The notes beneath the pieces are model-generated. The model was not told the origin of the DNA, made no database searches, and saw nothing but the letters and a program-made list of their open reading frames with translations. A stretch of DNA of 64,000 nt from JAXMHQ01 sp046346665. GTDB taxonomy: Bacteria > Verrucomicrobiota > Verrucomicrobiia > Limisphaerales > JAXMHQ01. The stretch's first letter is position 1. Each line of letters starts with the position of its first letter. This document shows positions 54,201-62,600 of this stretch, one piece after another. The position numbers were made by a program, and so were the translations under genes. The stretch spans positions 44,684 through 108,683 of the forward strand of contig JAXMHQ010000016.1 of NCBI GenBank assembly GCA_046346665.1, given 5' to 3'.

Positions 54201-55109
54201 ATGAAACCAATCACGCACATGAAAAACTCAAAATACTTTCTACTGGCGGCCCTGGCTGCCGGCACGGTGCAAGTCGCCAGTGCCGTGAACTATTCGCCCA
54301 ACGACCTGATCCTGGTGTTTCGCGGCACCGGGTTCAACGACGTGGAATTCGATCTCGGCCCGGTCTCGAATTACATCGGGCTCACGGCCGGAACCCAGGT
54401 CCCGGTGAGCTACGACAAGACGCTCGTCTCAAACAATTTTCTCGGGTCGATCATCGGCGCGAATTTCTCGCTGGTGGCGGCCACAGCGACGAGCGACGGC
54501 ACGAGCCCGTCGGCCCGGGTGTGGACGACCGATTCCAGCGTGTATTCGTCGGCCAACAACGTGACTTACAGCAAGCTCTCCTCGCTGCGCAGCCGCATCC
54601 AGAGCATCGGGGTGCAGGCCACGGCGGCGACATCGAGCAACGCGACCGCCTACGTGGTGAGCCCCAGTTCCGCCAGCTCGTATTCCTACATCGCGTCGGG
54701 CGGGACGGGCAGTTCGATTTCCACGTTTCAGGGATTGTCAGTGTTCCCGGTGGACGCCGCGAATCCGACGACGCTGGCGTTTTACGAGCTGAAGGCGGCG
54801 ACGGGCACGGGGGCGACGCTGGTGGGCGCGTTCACGATTGATGTGGACGGCAGCCTGTATTTCACGGCCGGCCAGTTGCCGGCGCTGACCCGGTCGACGG
54901 CGACCGGGCTGACTTCGGTGGCGGGTCTGAACACCGTGTCGTTCACGACGGTGAAGGGGAACAATTACCAGCTTCAGTATGCCCCGGCGCTTCCGGGTCC
55001 GTGGATTGACGTGACGGGCGCCACGGCGATTGGCGACGGCACGGTCCAGAGCCTGCAGGACACCAGCAGTGATCCGAGCCGTTATTACCGCGTTGTGAGC
55101 ATCTATTGA
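54201..55109 (+). CDS. Secreted protein of unknown function with C-terminal beta module
   Basis: About 302 residues from ATG 54201 (ATG 54219 is an equal choice; longer frames run into the repeat). A signal peptide (FLLAALAAGTVQVASA) is followed by a Ser/Thr-rich beta domain (NDLILVFRGTGFNDVEFDLGPVSNYI, VWTTDSSVYSS, LRSRIQSIGVQA) that I do not recognise. The last 65 residues are the shared module (YQLQYAPALPGPWIDV, DGTVQSLQD, SRYYRVVSIY). It precedes the PstS-like gene by 52 bases on the same strand, with no terminator between them, so the two may form a transcript. Confidence 0.7.
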   Translation: MKPITHMKNSKYFLLAALAAGTVQVASAVNYSPNDLILVFRGTGFNDVEFDLGPVSNYIGLTAGTQVPVSYDKTLVSNNFLGSIIGANFSLVAATATSDGTSPSARVWTTDSSVYSSANNVTYSKLSSLRSRIQSIGVQATAATSSNATAYVVSPSSASSYSYIASGGTGSSISTFQGLSVFPVDAANPTTLAFYELKAATGTGATLVGAFTIDVDGSLYFTAGQLPALTRSTATGLTSVAGLNTVSFTTVKGNNYQLQYAPALPGPWIDVTGATAIGDGTVQSLQDTSSDPSRYYRVVSIY

Positions 55110-55161
55110 TCGGCGATTCGAAACCCAACAAACCTTTAACCAAACAACTCGATCCAAGAAT

Positions 55162-56235
55162 ATGAAATTAAGCAAAACCCTCGCGCCGGTGATTGCCGGC
55201 ACCCTGTTCGTGGGCGCCGCCCAGGCCCAAGTGAACCTCACCATCACGGGCAGCACGGCGTTCCGGTCGATCACCTTTGATCGCGCGGCTTCGCTGTATG
55301 ATGCCGGGAGCATCTCGACGAACGGCAACACCGGCAACGGCCCGGGCACCTTTTCCGGCACCATGTCGAACGCGATCCCCTCGCTGGGTTCCACCCCGGT
55401 GGTTCTGCGGATGAGCTTCAGCGGTTCCGCGACGGGCATGGCCGCCGTCGACAACGGCACCCCGGTTCCGACGGTGCAGCCCGGCACAGGTGTGACGACC
55501 AATCTGGCCCCCGATATTGCGTTGTCCGACGTCTATCCTGAATCGGCCACGCCGACGATTGACGGTTCGCATTTCGACCAGTTCATCGTGGGTGTGATTC
55601 CGTTCCTGTTCGTGAAGAACACGCTCCCGAACAGCTCGCTGATCACCGCGACCAACATCACCCGCGAACAGGCGCAGTTGCTGTTCTCGGCCTCCGGCGC
55701 CATGCCCGCCTCCTACCTCGGCGGCAGCAGCGCGGCCCCGGTTTACCTGACAGGCCGCGATTCCGGGTCCGGCACGCGCATCACCACCCAGATGGTGATC
55801 GGCTTCACCGGTGACCCGACCCTGTGGGTGACGAACGGCATCAGCTCGGCGCTTTATTCCACGAATGAAGGCTTCGCCTCCGGCGGCACCGAGCGCAGCC
55901 TGGTTGCGAATTACACGAACGTCGTCGGCTACCTCGGCGTCTCCGATGCCCGCGCTATCGCTTCGACCACGAGCTGGCTCGCCTATGAAGGCGTCCAGTT
56001 CACCCCGGCCGAAGTTCAGAACGGCAATTACCCGCTGTGGGGCTATGAACACTTCGTCAGCAAGAAGACGCTCACCTCCAACCAGCAGGCCGTTCGCAAC
56101 GCCCTGGTGTCCGCCATCACCAACCAGGTCTACCAGACCACCTCCTCCGCCTACACGAACAGCTTCGTGGACCAGAACAACATGAAGGTGGAACGCGGCG
56201 CCGACGGCGGCCCGATCACCTCCCTGACCTTCTAA
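55162..56235 (+). CDS. Secreted PstS-like periplasmic-binding-fold protein
   Basis: Protein of 357 residues with a signal peptide ending GAAQAQ. It shows features of the phosphate-binding PstS fold: LTITGSTAFRSITFDRAASLYD near the start, NITREQAQLLFSASGAMPASYLGG in the middle, and VYLTGRDSGSGTRITTQM, where SGSGT matches the anion-binding loop. No ABC transporter genes are adjacent; instead a two-partner secretion locus follows. Ligand and role are therefore open. A strong terminator lies 25 bases after the stop. Confidence 0.75.
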   Translation: MKLSKTLAPVIAGTLFVGAAQAQVNLTITGSTAFRSITFDRAASLYDAGSISTNGNTGNGPGTFSGTMSNAIPSLGSTPVVLRMSFSGSATGMAAVDNGTPVPTVQPGTGVTTNLAPDIALSDVYPESATPTIDGSHFDQFIVGVIPFLFVKNTLPNSSLITATNITREQAQLLFSASGAMPASYLGGSSAAPVYLTGRDSGSGTRITTQMVIGFTGDPTLWVTNGISSALYSTNEGFASGGTERSLVANYTNVVGYLGVSDARAIASTTSWLAYEGVQFTPAEVQNGNYPLWGYEHFVSKKTLTSNQQAVRNALVSAITNQVYQTTSSAYTNSFVDQNNMKVERGADGGPITSLTF

Positions 56236-56259
56236 TCCGTCAACAACCCGCAACTCCAG

Positions 56260-56290
56260 CCGGCCCCGGTCTCCGGGGCCGGTTTTTTTT
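56260..56290 (+). terminator. Strong rho-independent terminator
   Basis: Perfect 10-bp GC-rich stem CCGGCCCCGG/CCGGGGCCGG (56260-56269 and 56273-56282) with loop TCT and eight T at 56283-56290. Confidence 0.95.
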
Positions 56291-56291
56291 C

Positions 56292-56360
56292 GTAGCCGCG
56301 ATCGTGAGATCGCGGATTCCCGGCGGGTTCAGGGGCCCGCGATCTGACGATCGCGGCTAC
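56292..56360. repeat. Palindromic REP-like unit, copy 5 (paired)
   Basis: Left unit 56292-56315 and right unit 56337-56360 face each other in inverted orientation, starting one base after the T run of the terminator. It is the most intact paired copy in the window. Confidence 0.9.
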
Positions 56361-56470
56361 GGTGGGCGATCGGGCCGCCGCTTCGCGACATGTCATGAGA
56401 ACGTTTCGCCGCCGCCATGCAACCGTAACCGGCGTCTGGCACATCCATACCCCGTCGGTCGGACCGCCGG

Positions 56471-59404
56471 ATGAAAACCCTCGGACACCTGTTGATCGAG
56501 CCCGTCACGTTGCAGCCAGGCCAGGAATGGATGGACGCGGCGGCGGCGTGGCATTTCGTCCGGGTGGCGCACGGGGCGGCGTATTGGCTGGGCACCGACC
56601 GGACGCGTTCGCTGAACGAGGGAGAGATGCTGGTGATCGCTCCCGGTGCCCGGGGCCAGTTGCGGGCGAGCCAGATTGGCGAAGTGCTGCTGCACGCGTT
56701 TAATTTCATGCCGGAACTGCTCTACGGATTCTTCACGCTGGCGGAGCGGCACCTGTTCGAGACGGGGATGGGCACCCTGCTCAAAGACATCCAGTTCCTT
56801 CCGTCCACGCATCCGCTGGCCCGCCAGTTTGCCGGCCTGGCGTCGTCCACCCTCAAACCCAACAGCCTCGCCCTGCGCATCGAGGTTCTCAGCCTCGTCG
56901 CCGGCGTGTTCGACGAGGAGATGTCCGGCCACCGCGCTCCCGAGTCGCTCGGGACGAGTGCGCTGCGCCGGTTTCAACAGCTCATCGCCCAAATGCCTGA
57001 CACCGAACTCATCCACCATCCGCCGGAGCACCTTGCCCGGCTGTGCGGCTGCAGCCCGCGGCATTTCAACCGCCTGTTCCGGTCCCACTTCGGCGTGTCC
57101 GCGCGCGAGCGGCAGACGGAACTGCGACTGCAGAAGGCCAGCCAGGTGCTGGCGGACACGGACGCGAAGATCATCCAGGTGGCGCTGGAATGCGGCTACC
57201 GCAACCTGAGCCTGTTCAACTCGCTGTTCAAGCGGCGGTTCGGGTTGACACCCTCGGAATGGCGCCGCCGCAATTCGCGGCGGACCGGCCGGGCGCTGTC
57301 GGTGCTGGCCGGTTTGCTCGCCGTGTTCGGCGCCGCGGCCGCGCGCGCCCAGGACGTCGGCCCGCCGCGGCTTTACCTCGGAACACCGGTTTCGAGCGAG
57401 GCGCTCGGGCAGGCGCAGGAGGCGCTGGACCAGCAGATGGAACAGATGAATTTCGAGGCGGCGCGCGCGAAGCTTTTTCCCATTCCCCGGACCAACGCGG
57501 CTCCCGCGGCGGCGAGCGGGCCGAAGTTCGAGGTGAAAGGCTACGAGATCGAAGGCAACACCCTGTTGTCGCTCGAGACGCTGGAATTGATCGTGCGGCC
57601 CTACACCGGTTCGGCGGTGGGATTCCCGGTGATCCGGCAGGCGCTGGCGGATTTGCAGTTGGCGTATCGGGATCGCGGGTTTGTGACGGTGGGCGTGGCT
57701 TTGCCGCAGCAGCAGCTTACGAACGGCTACGTGAAGGTGGTGGTGACCGAAGGGCGGCTGTCCGAGATCAATGTTCTGAAGAATTTCTGGTTCACCTCGA
57801 ACAACGTGATGCGGGCGCTTCCGGGGATCGAGACGAACATCATCCTGAACGGGCTGGAATTTCAGCAGGAACTCGACCGCGCGAACCAGAACCGCGACCG
57901 CCAGATTTATCCCACAATCCGGCCGGGGCCGGAGCCGGGGCAAAGCGTTTTGGATCTGACGGTGAAGGACCGGCTGCCGCTGCACGGGCGGATGGAGTTG
58001 AACAATTACAACACGCCGCATTCGCCGGCGTTGCGGCTGACGGCTGCGATTCAGTACAACAACCTGTGGCAGCTGGAGCACCAGATCGGCGGACAATACA
58101 CGTTCACGCCGCAGGAGATGAAGGAAGGCTCCTTCCCGTTCTACAACCAGCCGTTGATCGCCAGTTACAGCGCGTTTTACCGGATGCCGCTTGCCGGCCC
58201 GAACGGATCTCCGGACCCCTTCAAGTTCACTCCCTACCGGCTGGGCGCGAACGAGGAATACAACATGTCGGCCTTCGGCTACGACGAGGCGACGCACCGG
58301 TTCAAGCCGCCGCCGGCGTCGGGCGCGCCGGAGTTCCTGTTTTACGGATCGGGCTCGTCCTCCGACACGGGTGTCGGGCTGCAGAGCCAGTCGCTGACGC
58401 CGCCGGTGATTCCTCCCGAAGGCACGCTGCAGGTGAGCGACCAGACGTTCAGCCGGACGCTGAATCCGACCGAGGACATCGGGATGCGCTACAACCAGCC
58501 GCTGCTGCAGGCGGACCGGTTTGATTCCTCGTTCACGGCGGGGTTCGACTACAAGAAATACCAGAGCACGACGGCGCAGACGCGGGTGTTCCAGGCGACG
58601 CTGTATATTCCGCAGTACGGGTCCACGGGGCCGCCGTTCACGACGTTTCAATCCCCGCCGACGCTGCAGTCGCGGACGATCGCAAGCGAGCTGACTTACC
58701 TGCCGTTCACGGTGGGGACGTCGGCCACGCGCGGGGATCCGTGGGGATCCTTTTCGGTGGACGGATCGTTTTCGTTCCAGTTTGCGAACCTGTTGAGCAC
58801 GCCGGAGGAGTTCGAGGCGGTCACGCTGAAGACGAATTCGACGGGCACCTACCTGATTTTCAACGGCGGGATCACGCGGGACCAGAAGCTTTACGGCGAC
58901 TGGCTGGTGCGCGCGCGGCTGGCGGGCCAGGCGGCCACGCAGCCGCTGGTGTCGACGGAGCAATTCCCGATCGGCGGCCAGACCAGCGTGCGCGGCTATC
59001 ACGAGGGCGAACTTTACGGCGACTCCGGCTGGCACGTGCAGGTGGAGCTGCGGACGCCTTACTTCAATTCAGCATCCCTGAACCACGATCCCTCCGGGCC
59101 CGCGCCGGACGTGGTGCCGACGCTGGTGCAGGGCTACGCATTCTACGATTTCGGCGCCGCGTTTCTCCAGGGCGGCGCGGGCAATGCGGATCCCAACGAC
59201 CCGAGCGGTGCCGTCCCCCAGCCCGCGCGGTCGCTGCTGGCGGGCGCGGGCGTGGGCATGACGGTGAGCGTGGGGTCGCATGTCGACTTCCGGCTGCAGG
59301 TGGCGGTGCCGCTGCGCAGCACCTACCCGGCGGCGCCCTACGGAAAACCGGACGTGAGCGCGGGGGACGTGCGCGTCACGTTCAGCCTGGGAGCGCAGTT
59401 CTAA
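56471..59404 (+). CDS. AraC-type regulator fused to TpsB (ShlB/FhaC) outer-membrane transporter
   Basis: One uninterrupted frame of 977 residues with two unlike halves. Residues 1-180 resemble the sensor part of an AraC regulator, and 181-268 are a full AraC helix-turn-helix pair (PPEHLARLCGCSPRHFNRLF; IIQVALECGYRNLSLFNSLF, then LTPSEWRRRN). Residues 271-293 (RTGRALSVLAGLLAVFGAAAARAQ-like) form a good signal peptide. The rest is a TpsB transporter: a POTRA region (about 352-430: FEVKGYEIEGNTLLS, YVKVVVTEGRLSEI), ShlB motifs, and a 16-strand-type barrel ending in VRVTFSLGAQF, with the GGQTSVRGYHEGEL motif of the TpsB loop L6. An internal TTG at 57245 could start the transporter separately. The TpsA substrate gene follows. 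Confidence 0.85.
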   Translation: MKTLGHLLIEPVTLQPGQEWMDAAAAWHFVRVAHGAAYWLGTDRTRSLNEGEMLVIAPGARGQLRASQIGEVLLHAFNFMPELLYGFFTLAERHLFETGMGTLLKDIQFLPSTHPLARQFAGLASSTLKPNSLALRIEVLSLVAGVFDEEMSGHRAPESLGTSALRRFQQLIAQMPDTELIHHPPEHLARLCGCSPRHFNRLFRSHFGVSARERQTELRLQKASQVLADTDAKIIQVALECGYRNLSLFNSLFKRRFGLTPSEWRRRNSRRTGRALSVLAGLLAVFGAAAARAQDVGPPRLYLGTPVSSEALGQAQEALDQQMEQMNFEAARAKLFPIPRTNAAPAAASGPKFEVKGYEIEGNTLLSLETLELIVRPYTGSAVGFPVIRQALADLQLAYRDRGFVTVGVALPQQQLTNGYVKVVVTEGRLSEINVLKNFWFTSNNVMRALPGIETNIILNGLEFQQELDRANQNRDRQIYPTIRPGPEPGQSVLDLTVKDRLPLHGRMELNNYNTPHSPALRLTAAIQYNNLWQLEHQIGGQYTFTPQEMKEGSFPFYNQPLIASYSAFYRMPLAGPNGSPDPFKFTPYRLGANEEYNMSAFGYDEATHRFKPPPASGAPEFLFYGSGSSSDTGVGLQSQSLTPPVIPPEGTLQVSDQTFSRTLNPTEDIGMRYNQPLLQADRFDSSFTAGFDYKKYQSTTAQTRVFQATLYIPQYGSTGPPFTTFQSPPTLQSRTIASELTYLPFTVGTSATRGDPWGSFSVDGSFSFQFANLLSTPEEFEAVTLKTNSTGTYLIFNGGITRDQKLYGDWLVRARLAGQAATQPLVSTEQFPIGGQTSVRGYHEGELYGDSGWHVQVELRTPYFNSASLNHDPSGPAPDVVPTLVQGYAFYDFGAAFLQGGAGNADPNDPSGAVPQPARSLLAGAGVGMTVSVGSHVDFRLQVAVPLRSTYPAAPYGKPDVSAGDVRVTFSLGAQF

Positions 59405-59419
59405 TTGAAACGCTTTCAG

Positions 59420-59526
59420 CCACGGATGGACACGGATGAAAGCGCCGGAAGGTGACGCGAATTATCCCGAATTGCCGCCAATTGTTCCGCAAATCATTCG
59501 CGCCAATTCGCGCCAATTCGCGTCAA
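59420..59526. repeat. Degenerate copy of the CACGGATGAACACGGAT-type repeat
   Basis: CCACGGATGGACACGGATGA is followed by GACGCGAATTATCCC and several AATTCGCG units ending GCGTCAAG. It matches the left part and the core of 53859-54001 but lacks the right outer arm. It fills the gap between the TpsB and TpsA genes. Confidence 0.7.
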
Positions 59527-59638
59527 GTCCGGATCCGGCTGGCACTTTTCGGACATGGTCCGGAACCGTGTAACCGAGAATTGACACTTCACCGCTTCCG
59601 GTTCCATCCGGGCAGGCGATAATGGGCATTGAACACGA

Positions 59639-62600
59639 ATGTCTAGACGAACAAAACGCATTAGCAGACATCGATCTTCGGCGATCCGGAAACCGGCCGG
59701 CGCCGATTCCTTTGCCGCGGGCCGAGGCGGACGCTTTTTGCCGTGGCCGATTGCGGCCGCCGTGCTGGCGTCGGGGGCCGGGTCGCTGCAGGCCAATCCG
59801 CTGGGAATGAACGTGATCCGCGGCAACGTGAACGCCGCGATCAACGGGTCGCACCTCAACATCACCGCCTCCCAAAACGCGGTCATCAACTGGCAGAGCT
59901 TCAACATCGGGGCCAACGAGACCACGACCTTCATCCAGCCTTCGTCCCGGTCGGTCGTCTGGAACCAGATCGCCGACGCGAATCCGTCCCAGATCTGGGG
60001 CAGCCTGAATGCCAACGGCTACGTGGTATTGATCAACCAGAACGGGTTTTACTTCGGCCCGAATTCCTCCGTCACCGTCGGCGGGTTCATCGCGGTCGGC
60101 GGCAATTGCGCGCCGCCCGCGGAAATCTCCGCCACCGGCCTGTGGAATTTCCAGGGGCCGCCCCCCACGGCCAGCATCATCAATTACGGATCGCTCCGGA
60201 CAACCTCCGGCGGATCGCTGTTCCTCATCGCCAACGCGATTGAAAACCACGGCAAACTGTCCGCGCCGGACGGCATGATCGGCTTGTATGCCGGCAAGGA
60301 AGTGATGATTTCCGACCGCCCGGACGGCCGCGGCTTGAGCGTGTCGGTGGCGTTGCCGGAAGGGTCGATCAACAATTCCGGCCAGATCATCGCGGATGCC
60401 GGCAGCATCGCTCTCAATGCGCGCGTCGTGAACCAGGACGGACTCATCCAGGCCAACTCGGTCCGCGACAACCACGGCGTCATCGAACTGTGCGCGAGCG
60501 AAGCCGTGAACCTCGGGCCCAATTCCGTCATCCGCGCCAACGGCGACGGCTCCGGATCCAGCGACGGCGGCCAGGTCACCGTCAAATCCGCCCAGGCCTT
60601 CACGGATGACCCCGCGTCGCGCATCGAGGTCCGCGGCGGCGCCGCCGGGGGCAACGGCGGGTCGCTCGAACTTTCCGCGTCTGAGATGCCGTCCATTTCC
60701 GGTCTTCTCGACGGCAGTGCGCAGGCGGGTTGGAAGGCGGGATCGCTGCTGCTGGACCCGGATTACATCCGGCTGAGCACGACGAGCGGGAACATTGTGA
60801 ACAGCGGGGCGGTGGGCGTCGGGGATTCTCCGTCGACGCTGCAGATCAACGTGAAGAATTCTTTCAAGAATTTTTCGGACATCACGCTTCAGGCGCGGTA
60901 TGACATCACGTTTTTGAGCGGGACGACCTGGGACCTGGCGGCGTACACGGGCGTGACGGCGCCGGGCAGCGAGCTGACGCTCGAAGCGGGCGGGAACATC
61001 CTGTTCCAGAACAATTCCGGGATCCTGGCCGGGTCGGGATGGTCGGTGAATTTGTCGGCCGGCGTGGATTTCAATTCGCCGACGCTGGCGCCGGTGGCGG
61101 GCACGGGTGGGATCTACCTGAACGGCGGCGCGCCGAACGCGCAGGGTGCGGCCCCGAACCTGAACGGGTTCATCCAGGCGCTCGACGGCAACATCCACCT
61201 CACCGCAGGCCGCGAGGTGCTGGTCGGCAGCGGTTACGTCCGCACCACCGGCGGCGGCAGCATCGACGTCGCGACCGTCAACGGCAACATCAGCGCCGGG
61301 TCGGATGCGGCGACCTACTCCTACACGCGGAGCGGTTACGCCGTGAGTTCGCTGGGGCTGGGCGGGATCGGCACCGCGAACGGCGGCAGCGTCACCGTGT
61401 CGGCCGGCGGCAACGGGAACGTGTCCAGCATCGCGGCCGGAATCGGCGCCTACGGGGTGAACCCCGGCGATGTCACCGTCACCGCGGGCGGTTCCGTGCT
61501 CGGCAATTTCATGATCCGCAACGGCGCGGGTGTGATCCAGGCGGGTCAGACGCTGGCGGGCGGCGACGTGGGCGCGTCCGGGCTCGGTGTGAACCTGGGC
61601 ATCGCGGGAGGCGGCTCCGGCACGCCCGGATGGAACGTGTCGGCCGCGCGCGACATTTACGTCAACGAAGTCTACAACCCGAACGGTTCTCTCAACCAGT
61701 TGTCGAATCCGAAATTTCCGTTCGATTACGCCGCCGCGTCCTACGCGATTCTCAACGCCGGTCATTCGGTGCAGTTGCTGGGAAACAACATCGCCCGCAC
61801 GACCGGGAATCCCAACCGGTTGCCGATCTACGCGCCCATCCTGGACATCACGGCGGGCAGCGGCGGCATCGTGCTGGGCAAGACGATTGTGCTGTATCCG
61901 TCGGCGCTCGGCAGCCTGAGCCTGGCCACCACGGATGGCGGGTCGCTGGTCAGCAGCCCGCTGGCGTCGGGATTGCCGGGTTTCAACAGCGTGATCGTGT
62001 CGGACAGCGACAGCGCGGATTACCGGACATTCGACAGTTTGCACGCGGCGGTGCCGATTCATTCCAGCAACACCGGCGCGGGCGTGCATTTGAACATCAG
62101 CGGCGACGTGAACAACGTGCTGTTGAATTCGCCGGAGGCCGCCACGGTGGAGATCGGCGGAAACGCCAACAACTTCGTTTACCAGGGGCAGAATCTGTCC
62201 AGGAACGACACGACGAGCCTTCACATCGGCGGCAATTATTTCAGCCGGAGCGACCGCACGTTTGTGACGCTCGGTTCGGCGCCGGACATGAATGTTTTCC
62301 TCGACCCGGTGCTGTCGACCGATCCCGCCCTGGGCGCGCGGCTGTCGTATGACCCGCTGACCGGCAAGCTGGGATTTCAAGGGGTGATGTCGGCGGTGTA
62401 TGACCGGACCACGGGCGCGTTGATCGGCGGGGATCTTTACAACCTGCTGCACCCGACGAGCTACGTGCTGGATCCGAGCACGGGCAAGCCGCGGGTGGAC
62501 GGGGCGGGCAACCCGATCATCGTGCCGGCGTCGTTCACCACCGACACGGCGGCGTTGCAGCAGCTCTATGCGGCCAGCCAGGATATCCCGTCGGTGCCCG

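Noticed and set aside
57240..57350. Sequencing frameshift as the cause of the AraC-TpsB fusion
   Set aside because: Not excluded, but both halves are in the same frame and the AraC domain runs to its normal end, so a simple indel is not needed; an in-frame loss of a stop codon would be. Left as a check in the finding.
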